DNA of 64,000 nt. Source: Roseiarcus sp963783175. Lineage in GTDB: Bacteria > Pseudomonadota > Alphaproteobacteria > Rhizobiales > Beijerinckiaceae. The position numbers and the translations under genes are program-made. The notes beneath the pieces are model-generated. The model made no database searches and was not told the DNA's origin. It saw only the letters and a program-made list of their open reading frames with translations. Below are positions 18,633 through 28,434 of this stretch, piece after piece; position 1 is the stretch's first letter; every line of letters begins with the position of its first letter. The DNA lies in assembly GCA_963783175.1 (NCBI GenBank), contig CAWANG010000037.1, forward strand, positions 372,001 to 436,000, read 5' to 3'.

Positions 18633-18870
18633 CGGCGCCCCTGCGAGAAAAGCGCGAGCCCTTCCCCGAGGAGCCGTTTCTATTGGAACGACGCAAGCAC
18701 GTAAACAACTGCGGCCCGAAGACGGCCGGCGCTTCTGCGATGAGGCGCGGCGGCAAACGCCCGCCTCGCCTTCATGCATCAATACTTGTTGCAGGCACGC
18801 GGCGCCGCATAAGCGTGCTTTGGCCTTCCCTGCGGTTGACCAAGAGCTGGACGCCGCAAGCGGGAGCGCA

Positions 18871-19131
18871 TCAAGAACAGACTTCGATCTGGCGCCAGGC
18901 GCCCTTAAGCCTAAGGCGCGTGCGGGAGACGTAGCAGCCGTAGGCCGGCGCCCGAATCGGCCACGCGAAGGGCGGCCCGGGCCATGGAATTCCGCTGAAG
19001 CCGGAGTAGCCCGGGGCCACAATCCAGTCGACTGGTTGGGGCGGGTAGGCAAAGGGCTCGGCTACGGCCGAGTTCGGCGGAAAAAGGACGCCGAGCGCAA
19101 GCGCGGCTACGAGCCATGCACCTTTCGTCAA
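18871..19131 (-). CDS. Small secreted protein, unknown
   Basis: 86 residues with a clear signal peptide (MTKGAWLVAALALGVLF...AVA). The short mature part is rich in Pro, Gly and aromatic residues and ends in YGCYVSRTRL...AWRQIEVCS. Two cysteines could form one disulfide. The ending resembles short exported proteins common in Hyphomicrobiales; no function is known to me. The 240 bp between it and pccA hold nothing I can support. Confidence 0.6.
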   Translation of the reverse strand: MTKGAWLVAALALGVLFPPNSAVAEPFAYPPQPVDWIVAPGYSGFSGIPWPGPPFAWPIRAPAYGCYVSRTRLRLKGAWRQIEVCS

Positions 19132-19247
19132 CTAGAGACTCTCCCGTTCGGGCGGCCTCAAGAGGCGCGGGCCGTGTCGGACCGCCTATCCTAATCGATA
19201 GCGCCCTCAACCGGCCGCCGCAAGGAGTTCCATCGGGCCTGCACAGG

Positions 19248-19688
19248 CTATCCGGTCGTCGCGGCCGGGAGCGCCTTGCCGGCGCTCGGCCAGCCGGTCG
19301 AGACGCGCGCCCTGCCCGCGTCGAGGAACCATTGCGGCACGCTACGCGCTTCGGCCAGCACGTTGACCAGTGCGGCCAGGGCTTCGTCGGACTTGCATTC
19401 ATCCACGCGCGCCAAAAGCCAGGCGGCTCGGTCTTCGCTCACCGCGCCCGCAGGCTCGGACTGCCGGACGACATGTTGGGCGATCATCTCGATGAAGAAT
19501 TCTTTCCACTCAGGCGCATTGTCCATATCCGCGCGAGCGACGGCGAACAGTTCGTCCGCCTCTTCCCGCGTCACTGCGCCGCCGGCGAACACCTCCCGCC
19601 TCAGCCACGCAACGTCTTGTGCGGTCACTCGGCGGCCGAGGATCATCGCGCTGATGATCGTTCGGCTCTTGTCGATTGCGAAACCCAT
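19248..19688 (-). CDS. Conserved soluble protein, unknown function
   Basis: About 146 residues from ATG 19688 (MGFAIDKSRTIISAMI); an upstream in-frame ATG at 19811 would add 41 basic residues of poor quality. The protein is helical and acidic, with WLRREVFAGG, REEADELFAVARA and EWKEFFIEMIAQHV. The heptad-like spacing of Ala and Leu suggests a helical bundle, and the acidic EADELF block resembles EF-hand or TerB-like scaffolds, but not convincingly. No signal peptide. Function unassigned. Confidence 0.6.
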   Translation of the reverse strand: MGFAIDKSRTIISAMILGRRVTAQDVAWLRREVFAGGAVTREEADELFAVARADMDNAPEWKEFFIEMIAQHVVRQSEPAGAVSEDRAAWLLARVDECKSDEALAALVNVLAEARSVPQWFLDAGRARVSTGWPSAGKALPAATTG

Positions 19689-19972
19689 CCAACCCACCTG
19701 TTTTAAGCTCCGCCGGCTCTTGCGGCCGGCTCTTATGTCGGAGGAAACCTGCGCTCCAATATTTTCCGGCAGGTAAATCCGACCGTGACGTAGTGAAAAG
19801 CGTCGCGGCACAGTTAAGCTTCAGCAAAGCGGCATGGTAACGCGAAGATGAAGGCCTCGTTAACGAATGAGTAAAGAATGATCCCTCGGTTCACGCGCTT
19901 GTCATTGGACTGACGTGGCGCCGCGATTTAGCTTTCGCGTTGCTTGGGAACGCATGATGAGGAGATTCGTTC

Positions 19973-20467
19973 ATGAAAGCCGCGCTTTCCGCGGTCGCCG
20001 TGGCGGCCGTCCTAGCATTTGCCCCGCTCGTCGGCGGGACTTTCGCCGCCGCCGACAATTCTGCGCAACAGCGCAGTCGCTTTAGCCCGGAGGACCGCGC
20101 CGCCTTCCTCGACGCGCGCATCGCCGCGCTCAAGGCCGGCCTCGAGCTGAACGCCGACCAGGAGAAGAACTGGCCGCCTCTCGAAACGGCAATGCGCGAT
20201 CTCGCCAAGGAACGGGCAGCCCAATTCGCCGCTTGGCGACAGACACGTGAGGCGGGTGACGACCAAGCGAGCGAAGTCAACCCCGTAGATCGTCTCTCCC
20301 GCGCCGCCGAACGATTAAGCGCCCGCGCCGCAGGACTGCAGAAACTCGCAGCGGCCGCCAAGCCGCTTTACGACAGCCTCGACGACGGCCAGAAGCGTCG
20401 CTTCGCCGTCCTTTTCCACAGCTCGATGGGCCGCGGCCATTGGCGCCACTGGCGCCGCGAGGGATGA
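19973..20467 (+). CDS. Spy/CpxP-family periplasmic chaperone
   Basis: A 164-residue exported protein. Signal peptide residues 1-26. The helical domain contains the family-type motif (LELNADQEKNWPPLE, close to LTxxQ), followed by long amphipathic helices and a basic His/Trp/Arg tail (GRGHWRHWRREG). Members bind unfolded periplasmic proteins or sense envelope and metal stress. The His-rich tail could bind metal. It stands alone. Confidence 0.8.
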   Translation: MKAALSAVAVAAVLAFAPLVGGTFAAADNSAQQRSRFSPEDRAAFLDARIAALKAGLELNADQEKNWPPLETAMRDLAKERAAQFAAWRQTREAGDDQASEVNPVDRLSRAAERLSARAAGLQKLAAAAKPLYDSLDDGQKRRFAVLFHSSMGRGHWRHWRREG

Positions 20468-20627
20468 GGGCGCCTTAGCACGTCAACTTCCTCCCTGGCC
20501 ACATCGGTGACGTGTGGCCCGCGCGGAGTCGCCATCCTCCGAAACGCCCTTCATATATGGCAGAGCGCGGTCGATTGTGCCACAATCGCCGGCTAGCCCC
20601 GGATGGGGCTGCGAAAAGGAGGAGTCG

Positions 20628-20765
20628 ATGGCGAAGGGTCAGATCAGAGGCAACAAAGAGGCCAAAAAGCCAAAGTCGGACAAGCCGAAGAGTTCGGTAT
20701 CCGATTACAAGAAGTCGCAGGGGGCGACTGGCCAAGCTCTCAACCCGCCGGGAAAGAAATCCTGA
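20628..20765 (+). CDS. Small lysine-rich protein
   Basis: A 45-residue ORF starting at ATG 20628 after a very strong AAAAGGAGGAG ribosome site. It is highly basic (repeated Lys-Pro and Lys-Ser) and resembles small MAKGQxRxNKEAKKPK proteins seen in many Proteobacteria. It probably binds nucleic acid or is disordered; function unknown. The frame can be extended upstream, but the ribosome site picks this start. Confidence 0.6.
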   Translation: MAKGQIRGNKEAKKPKSDKPKSSVSDYKKSQGATGQALNPPGKKS

Positions 20766-20852
20766 CCCGGCGAACCGGGCTTCAACGGTCAGAGACGAGG
20801 GCCGCGCATACCTGTCCCCTGAGGGCCTGGGTTGGTCTCCGCGGATCTGTCT

Positions 20853-22385
<1,533 letters not shown>

Positions 22386-22537
22386 GGTTTTTCCGGCTTC
22401 ACGCGAAAAAAGTCCCCGAGCCCGAATAGCATGCCGCGAGCGGCGCCGTAACGGCGAGACATACCTTTGGACCCCCAAATGCGCACCGCCTCTAAGACGC
22501 GGCGGCGTTGAAACCAGACGCAATGTCGCCTTCAAGT

Positions 22538-23296
22538 TCACCCGGAAGCGCGCGCCGCCAGAGCCGCCGCCTCGAACTCCCGCCAGCGCGCCTCACGGCG
22601 CGCCCTCGCCTCCTCGTCGACGCCCCAGCGCTCGATCTCGAAGTCCTCGTCAACATGCGCGGCCCGCCAAGCCTCCTCAGGCGAGAGCCGCCCGCGCGCT
22701 ACCGCGAGCGCAAGCAGCGCCGAACCGGATAACGTCGTCATCGCGCTGAGCGCCGCGACCGCGACCGGATCGTCGAAATCCTCGATCGCCGAGCGGACGG
22801 CGGCGATCGACTGCGGCGGCTGCTCGACGTGCATGACGCCCGCCGAAAGATTGAATCGAGCGCCAAGCGCCTCCGCCGCCCAGGCGAGGGCGGGATCGAA
22901 GGCGAGCCGCTGGCGTTCGGCCAGCAATTCCGGCTCTTGAGCGCGGTAACAGAGAAGATCGGAGCCGGCATATTTGAGGACTTCCGCCCGCGTCTCGGTC
23001 ATCGTACGCGAGACCCCATCGATCGCCGAGTTGAGCAGCCGCGTCAGCGGCATGTCCGCCGGTTCGATCGTCTCGCGCTGCCGTTCCCATTCGGCCGCAA
23101 CCTTGAGCATAAGCGCCCCGCTCTTCGCCGCGAGAGGATTACGCCCGGGCGTTCGCGCGCCGCGGCCGTCGAGCGTCAAGGCGTACCGGCCCCCCGCGGC
23201 CTCGCAGATTTCGACCGTCCGATAGAAACGCTTGACGAGGCTCGGGCGCATGTTCGCCTGGGCGGCGCGCATCGGATCGCGCGGCGCCTCACTCAT
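22538..23296 (-). CDS. ATP12-family chaperone for F1-ATPase assembly
   Basis: A 252-residue protein of the ATP12 family, which in mitochondria helps build the F1 alpha subunit and in alphaproteobacteria is a near-universal orphan. Recognisable blocks are KRFYRTVEI, LTLDGRGARTPGRNPL, EWERQRETIEPADMPLTRLLN and the conserved CYRAQEPELLAERQ. Its start overlaps the stop of the upstream pseudouridine synthase gene by a few bases, so the two are likely co-transcribed. Confidence 0.88.
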   Translation of the reverse strand: MSEAPRDPMRAAQANMRPSLVKRFYRTVEICEAAGGRYALTLDGRGARTPGRNPLAAKSGALMLKVAAEWERQRETIEPADMPLTRLLNSAIDGVSRTMTETRAEVLKYAGSDLLCYRAQEPELLAERQRLAFDPALAWAAEALGARFNLSAGVMHVEQPPQSIAAVRSAIEDFDDPVAVAALSAMTTLSGSALLALAVARGRLSPEEAWRAAHVDEDFEIERWGVDEEARARREARWREFEAAALAARASG

Positions 23297-24395
23297 CGGG
23301 CGCGTCCTCGATCGGGTCGCGCTCGCTCGCGTCGAAGCCGAACATGGCGAAGCTTTTCTTCATGTGCTCAGGGAGCGGCGCGGTCACGTCAATGGTTCCG
23401 CCGCGCGGATGGGGCAGGATCAGGCGGCGCGCCAGGAGATGAAGCTTCGGCTCGAGCCCGGGCGGAACGGCGCGCAATGGATCACTGCGCGCCGGGTCGT
23501 TCAAGGGCCGGCGATTGTACTTCGGGTCGCCAACAATTGGGTGGCCGATCGCCTCGCAATGCGCTCTCAACTGATGGGTGCGGCCAGTCACCGGACGCAT
23601 CGAGAGCCACGCGAGCCGCGGCGCGACCTTGTCGACGACCGCATATAGGGTCAAAGAATGCTGGGCATCCTTGTCGCCGTGTGTCGCGACCCTCATCCGC
23701 TCGAGATTCGCCCTGCCAGGCCGGGCGCCGCGCGCTTCGCCCATGCCCTCCCCCTTGGCGAGAAACATCGAGATGCGCCCCTGGGCCGGCTTCGGCACGC
23801 CCTCGACCAGCGCCCAATAGATCTTGCGCGCGCCGCGCGAGCGGAAGATCTCGCCAAACTCGGCGGCCATCTTCCGCGACTTGGCGATCAGCAGCACGCC
23901 TGACGTGTCGCGATCCAGCCGATGGACCAAAACAGGGCGCTCGCCGTCCTTGTCGGCGAGCGCCTCCAGCATGCCGTCAATGTGGCGCTTGGTCCCCGAG
24001 CCGCCCTGGACCGCGAGGCCATAAGGCTTATCGAGCACGATCACGTCGCGGTCCTCGAACAGGGTCATCGCCCTGATCGCCTCGCGGTCGCCGGGACTGG
24101 CGGCCTTGACCGGCAATCCCTGCCCCACCGACAGCCGCAGCGGCGGGACGCGGACGCTTTGGCCAGCCGCGAGCCGGGTCGAGACATCCGCCCGCCGGCC
24201 GGAGACGCGCACCTCTCCCTTGCGCACGATCTTCATCAGATGGGAATTGGCGAGAGCCGGAAACCGGCGATGGAGCCAGCGGTCGAGCCGCATGCCCAAT
24301 TCGTCGTCGCCGATGGCGTAGACGGCGGCCTTGTCGGGCTCGGCCGCCGCGACGGCGGCGATCTCATCGCCATTTTTTCGCATGAAGCGGGTCAT
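23289..24395 (-). CDS. RluA-family pseudouridine synthase (RluC-like)
   Basis: Modifies uridines in rRNA. From the preferred start 24395 (MTRFMRKNGDE) it has an S4 RNA-binding domain (about 45-90; RLDRWLHRRFPAL...VRKGEVRVSG) and the catalytic domain with HRLDRDTSGVLLIAK, whose Asp is the nucleophile. VTGRTHQLRAHCEAIGHPIVGDPKY completes the family signature. An S4 domain and ~370 residues fit RluC or RluD; target sites cannot be read from sequence. An alternative start lies at 24434. Confidence 0.9.
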   Translation of the reverse strand: MTRFMRKNGDEIAAVAAAEPDKAAVYAIGDDELGMRLDRWLHRRFPALANSHLMKIVRKGEVRVSGRRADVSTRLAAGQSVRVPPLRLSVGQGLPVKAASPGDREAIRAMTLFEDRDVIVLDKPYGLAVQGGSGTKRHIDGMLEALADKDGERPVLVHRLDRDTSGVLLIAKSRKMAAEFGEIFRSRGARKIYWALVEGVPKPAQGRISMFLAKGEGMGEARGARPGRANLERMRVATHGDKDAQHSLTLYAVVDKVAPRLAWLSMRPVTGRTHQLRAHCEAIGHPIVGDPKYNRRPLNDPARSDPLRAVPPGLEPKLHLLARRLILPHPRGGTIDVTAPLPEHMKKSFAMFGFDASERDPIEDAPDE

Positions 24396-24465
24396 AGCGC
24401 AGCCCAAGCGGGCGCGATAGGCTCGGGGCGCCAAGGTTCGTTCGCGGATGACGGAGACGATTGCG

Positions 24466-24855
24466 ATGGCCCAACATTTTCACGCGGTCGTATGGATCGA
24501 CCACAAGCGGGCGCGCATCTTCCACTTCAACGTCGACGAGGCTGACAGGACTTTGATCCGCGATCACATCGTTCGCGACATCCATTCCCGGGTGAAGCGC
24601 ACGGGCCACCGGATCGAGGAGAACAAGCCGTTCTTCGAGGATGTCGCCAAAGCGATCGCGGACGCCGGGGCCATTCTCATCGTCGGCCCGGCGCAGGAGA
24701 AGGACATGTTCGCCAAATTCCTCGCCGAGAAGCACCCTGCGATCCGGGCCCATGTCGAAGGAGTGGAGAAAGCCGACCATCCGACCGACGGCGAACTCCT
24801 CGACCATGCCCGGCGCTTCGTCAAAGCCGCCGACCGCATGCGACCGCAAACGTGA
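24466..24855 (+). CDS. Conserved cytoplasmic protein with an eRF1-domain-3-like fold
   Basis: About 129 residues. The start at ATG 24466 has GGAG 9 nt ahead and gives MAQHFHAVVWIDH; an in-frame ATG at 24448 is possible. The VVWIDHKRARIFHF opening, the central ILIVGPAQEKDMFAKFL and the ending DHPTDGELLDHARRF match proteins often labelled translational machinery proteins because they resemble domain 3 of release factor eRF1. No experimental function is known to me. The GST gene follows after 27 bp. Confidence 0.7.
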   Translation: MAQHFHAVVWIDHKRARIFHFNVDEADRTLIRDHIVRDIHSRVKRTGHRIEENKPFFEDVAKAIADAGAILIVGPAQEKDMFAKFLAEKHPAIRAHVEGVEKADHPTDGELLDHARRFVKAADRMRPQT

Positions 24856-24882
24856 TGCGGGGCGAACGCAGGGAGGCGCGCG

Positions 24883-25638
24883 ATGGCCTATGAGCTCTTC
24901 TATTGGCCCAGCATCCAGGGCCGCGGCGAGTTCGTGAGACTGGCGCTCGAGGCAGCCGGAGCGGCTTATGTCGATGTCGCGCGCGAGCGCGGACCCGGCC
25001 GGGGCGTCAAGGCCCTGATGGCGATGCTCGAAGGACGGGACGCGCCATTCGCGCCATTCGCGCCGCCGTTCCTGCGGGACGGAGATCTCGTCGTCTCGCA
25101 TGTCGCCAATATCCTCCTCTACCTCGGACCGAGACTCGAGCTCGCGCCAGCCGACGAGGCCTCGCGCCTCTTCGCCCACGGGCTGCAGCTCACCATCACC
25201 GATTTCATCTTCGAGGTTCACGACACCCATCATCCGATCTCGACCGACCTCTATTTCGAGGACCAGAAGCAGGAGGCCAAGGCGCGCGCCGCCGCCTTCC
25301 TTGCCCATCGCGTCCCGAAATATCTCGGCTATTTCGAGCGCGTGCTCGGCGACAATCCGGCGGGGCCGGCGCACGCGGTCGGCGAGAAGCTCACCACCGT
25401 CGACCTGTCGCTGTTCCAGGTCTGGGCGGGGCTGGCTTACGCTTTCCCGCGCGCATTTGCCGGGGCCGACAAGCTTTATCCCGCCCTCGCCGCGCTTGCG
25501 AGGTGCGTGGCCGAGCAGCCGGACGTAGCCGCCTACCTCGCCTCAGAGCGCCGCATTCCCTTCAACGAATCGGGAATTTTCCGCCGTTACCCTGAGCTCG
25601 ACGCCGCGCCGGCGAAGGCGGGACGGCGGAAGGGCTAG
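24883..25638 (+). CDS. Glutathione S-transferase family protein
   Basis: A 251-residue protein. The N-terminal thioredoxin-like domain (MAYELFYWPSIQGRGEFVRLALE) has the catalytic-type Tyr and the RGEFVRL helix typical of sigma/alpha-like GSTs. The SHVANILLYLG block matches the glutathione gamma-Glu binding region. A helical C-terminal domain follows (LTTVDLSLFQVWAGLAYAF). Probable glutathione-dependent detoxification; substrate unknown. Confidence 0.85.
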   Translation: MAYELFYWPSIQGRGEFVRLALEAAGAAYVDVARERGPGRGVKALMAMLEGRDAPFAPFAPPFLRDGDLVVSHVANILLYLGPRLELAPADEASRLFAHGLQLTITDFIFEVHDTHHPISTDLYFEDQKQEAKARAAAFLAHRVPKYLGYFERVLGDNPAGPAHAVGEKLTTVDLSLFQVWAGLAYAFPRAFAGADKLYPALAALARCVAEQPDVAAYLASERRIPFNESGIFRRYPELDAAPAKAGRRKG

Positions 25639-25681
25639 CCGCCTCGCGCATATTTCACATTGGTGCTGCGCCTTATAAACA

Positions 25682-25774
25682 TCAGCCAAGCCGGATCCAA
25701 ATTTAGCCAAATCAAGCCAAATCCAGCCAAGCCCTAGCCAAGGAAATCCAAGAAAAAAGCTTGGATTTCCTTGG
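25682..25774. repeat. Degenerate AGCCAA(AT)CC repeats ending in a perfect 15-bp hairpin
   Basis: About 60 bp of imperfect AGCCAA-containing units (25682-25742) run into CCAAGGAAATCCAAG (25738-25752). A 7-nt loop separates this from its exact reverse complement (25760-25774). No T run follows on either strand, so it is not a typical terminator. Similar TTGGATTTCCC words occur at 6208 and 6248, near the der gene. Confidence 0.65.
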
Positions 25775-26409
25775 ATTCCCTTGTCCGAATCGAGCCTCTT
25801 CAAAGGCTTGCGCTGACCCCCCAAGCCCTTTTTTTCTTCTTCGCCGTTCGTCTCTTCAAGCGTGACTGTCTCACGTCAATCCCGCCTTCGCCCTACCCCA
25901 ACCATAACGCGACTTCTGACAATCACAAAGAAGTTGTTGCGAAATCTTTGTCCCGCGGGAACCGCCTGACCGACGCTCTTCCGATAAACACACAGAAATT
26001 ATTGTAGATTTTGAGAGTGCGGACTAAGCATTGAAGACAGCGCTACGAAGCACATGACGCTCTCGTCAAGAAGGGTAACGGAGCTATAATACAAAGATAG
26101 CAATGTAAACTTTAGGCAAGCCTCATTGTCGTCGAACTTTCGACAAACGCTTGCTTTTTGGCGGGTTCAATGTTACGAGTTTGCATAGCGGAAGGGAAGA
26201 TCAATTCATCTGAGATATAGCGTTGCTACGCGTTCTGCGCGGGGATTCTGGGTGTAGCGGCGAAGCGTAGCTCTCGCTCTTTTGCGACAATAATGTGACA
26301 CGATTCCGCTGAAGTCTGCATGACTTGCCTGCGCGCTGGTTTTTTGCGGCGCGCGCCGTGATTGGCATCCCGTCCTACTGAATCAAGCTCTTCAAGGGGG
26401 AGAAAGACT
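25775..26409. other. Long AT-richer intergenic region upstream of the PEP-CTERM gene
   Basis: Together with the hairpin region it forms a 770-bp gap without a credible gene. Base composition falls clearly below the neighbourhood between about 25860 and 26350 (runs such as TATAATACAAAGATAGCAAT). A 78-codon plus-strand frame at 25771 lacks a ribosome site and coding character. It probably holds the promoter and leader of the PEP-CTERM gene; a horizontally acquired or non-coding RNA segment is possible. Confidence 0.4.
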
Positions 26410-27459
26410 ATGCGCGCTCATGTCGTTCTTGCTTCCGCCGCCGCATTCACAGCGTTCGGCTTTTCTGCGGCCATGGCCACCGTGCCGGCGGACCGCTATA
26501 CCTTCGAGACGATCAACAGCACCGGCGGCGACGCCGACTTCACGCAATTGCTCGGCATCAACAACGCCGGCACCATCGCCGGCTATTTCGGCGACGGGAG
26601 CGTCGTTCCCAACAACGGGCTCACCGTTGTGCCTCCTTACGGCTCCGCGAACTTTACCGCGGAGAATTTCCCCTTGGCGGCCCAGACCCAGGTCGTCGGC
26701 ATCAACAATACCGGCACGACGGTCGGGTTTTACATCGACTCGGCTGGCAACAACGTCGGGTTCGAAGACATCGGGAACGTTTTTACCCCGGTGATGAGCC
26801 CCAACGCCGCGCTGCTATCTACGGGGACCTCGGTTACTCAACTGCTGGGCGTGAACGACGCCAATCTGGCCGCCGGCTTTGATGTCAACGGCACGACTGG
26901 CGCGACGGAGGGTTTTATAGTCAACCTCGGTACCCTCGCTTTCACCCCCGTCACGCCGCCTGGCTCGACGGCGACCACCGCGACCGGTATTAACAACTCG
27001 GATGTAATATCGGGTTTCTACACCCTCGCAAACGGCAATACGGATGGCTTCCTCGATAGCGGCGGAACCTTCATTCCGCTGAGTTTCGGGGCTGACACCG
27101 ACACGATGGCGCTCGGTCTCAACAACAAGGATCAGGTGGTCGGAAGCTACGTCGATGCCGAGGGAAATACAGATGGGTTCGTTTACAATTGGGTCACCGG
27201 GGTCCTGACAACGGTCGACAATCCGAACGCTGACGGCACCACCGCTTTCGGCGTCGAGGGAACGATCGTGAACGGCATCAACGACAAAGGTCAGCTGGTC
27301 GGCTTCTATGCGAACACTGACCAGCCGGCCGTCAACGGTTTCCTGGCCAACCCGGTCCCGGAGCCTTCGACCTGGGCGATGATGCTGGTCGGGTTTGCGG
27401 GGCTCGGTTTCTTTGGGTATCGGGCGTCGCGTCAACGCAGTCGGCAGGCCCAGGCCTAG
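26410..27459 (+). CDS. PEP-CTERM (PEPxxWA) protein with HAF-type repeats
   Basis: A 349-residue exported protein starting at ATG 26410 after AAGGGGGAG. Signal peptide to about residue 22. The body is a series of about seven repeats of the form GINNxGxxxGxY(x)nGF, typical of extracellular HAF repeats and beta-propeller-like folds. The C-terminus is the sorting signal VPEPSTWAMMLVGFAGLGFFGYR plus a basic tail, which is handled by an exosortase (not in the window). Such proteins are exported to the envelope or biofilm matrix. No catalytic residues visible. Confidence 0.85.
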   Translation: MRAHVVLASAAAFTAFGFSAAMATVPADRYTFETINSTGGDADFTQLLGINNAGTIAGYFGDGSVVPNNGLTVVPPYGSANFTAENFPLAAQTQVVGINNTGTTVGFYIDSAGNNVGFEDIGNVFTPVMSPNAALLSTGTSVTQLLGVNDANLAAGFDVNGTTGATEGFIVNLGTLAFTPVTPPGSTATTATGINNSDVISGFYTLANGNTDGFLDSGGTFIPLSFGADTDTMALGLNNKDQVVGSYVDAEGNTDGFVYNWVTGVLTTVDNPNADGTTAFGVEGTIVNGINDKGQLVGFYANTDQPAVNGFLANPVPEPSTWAMMLVGFAGLGFFGYRASRQRSRQAQA

Positions 27460-27752
27460 ATGCCCGCCGAGGGCCGATCCGGCTCTGAAGACGGCTTTCA
27501 GGGGACGGATCGCCCCCGGTTTCGGACGTAGTGGCCCTCCGGATTTTCCGACATCGCCCGGTATTTACGCGCACGAGTTCCGCTCGGCGGAATGAACAGT
27601 TCGCGCTTCGCTCCGTCGGTCAAGAGTCCGCGCCCCTGACGGCGTCATCGATTTCGCCGCGCTAACCATTCAAGGAAGAGATCGGAACAATCGGCATTGA
27701 CTCGAACATAACAGGAACATATGATGAACTCCTGATGATCGAGGAGGCCGAA

Positions 27753-27854
27753 ATGCACCTTGCCGCCCATGCCCTGCGCGACATTGCCGAGCTCGCCGCG
27801 CTCGGCGCTTTTCTGATCATGATCGCACTCGCCGCCTGCGCCTTTGGCGCCTGA
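27753..27854 (+). CDS. Small single-pass membrane peptide (33 aa)
   Basis: ATG 27753 is preceded by GAGGAGGCC at good spacing. The 33-residue product starts MHLAAHALRDIAELAALG, has one hydrophobic helix (LGAFLIMIALAACAFGA) and stops at 27852. It lies alone in a 500-bp gap between the PEP-CTERM gene and the I78-like gene. The good ribosome site and clean amphipathic-to-hydrophobic layout make it plausible; nothing else supports it. Confidence 0.4.
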   Translation: MHLAAHALRDIAELAALGAFLIMIALAACAFGA

Positions 27855-27969
27855 CCGCGTCGGGGCTCGTCCAGGACGGAAGGGATCCGGCGCTCGCCTC
27901 GGTCGTTTACCGCCGGGTAAGACTTCTCGCTGAATCCTTAACCTGACCGAGCGAGTGGACAACGGGGTC

Positions 27970-28258
27970 ATGGCCAGATTCTGGTTCAGGCGTGCCATGT
28001 GCGGCGGCGCCGTCGCGCTCGCCGGGCTCTTGTTGTGCCCGGCCGCGAGCGCGGGCGCGTGCGATGCGAAAAAGGCGCAGTCGCTGGTCGGCAAGTCCTA
28101 TTCGCCCCGCCTCGAAGCGAAGGCGCTCGAGCCTCTCCGGAGCTTCGACCGCGACGCTTGTCGGTCTGGGCTTCGCCAGCACGGCGGACTACCGCACCGA
28201 CCGCGTGGACCTCTGGCTCGACCGCAAGGGCAACGTCGAGTCCATCTCCTGCGGGTGA
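27970..28258 (+). CDS. I78-family peptidase-inhibitor-like exported protein, frameshifted
   Basis: Starts at ATG 27970 with a signal peptide (residues 1-27). The mature part begins CDAKKAQSLVGKSYSPRLEAKAL, matching the opening of I78 inhibitors. Near 28130 the frame changes and the remainder of the domain (SGASTATLVGLGFASTADYRTDRVDLWLDRKGNVESISCG) continues in another frame to a stop at 28258. A single indel therefore splits a ~95-residue protein. Two Cys at the domain ends would form the family disulfide. Confidence 0.7.
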
Positions 28259-28434
28259 GGCGGCGTGCGCGTCCCGCGCCCCTTCCCCTACCCTTCTCCC
28301 AACGGGAGAAGAGAAGAAACGCCACTCATCCCCGGCGTTCGGAAGAGCGCCCGTCTCGACGGACTATGGAGAGAAGGGAGAACTGTCCACAGGGCGCGCT
28401 CGACGCGCCGCGGGCGGCTTGCGACAATGACATC

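Noticed and set aside
22829..24076. 415-codon plus-strand frame opposite ATP12 and the pseudouridine synthase
   Set aside because: Arg/Pro/Ala-rich antisense composition; both minus-strand genes are well-defined families.
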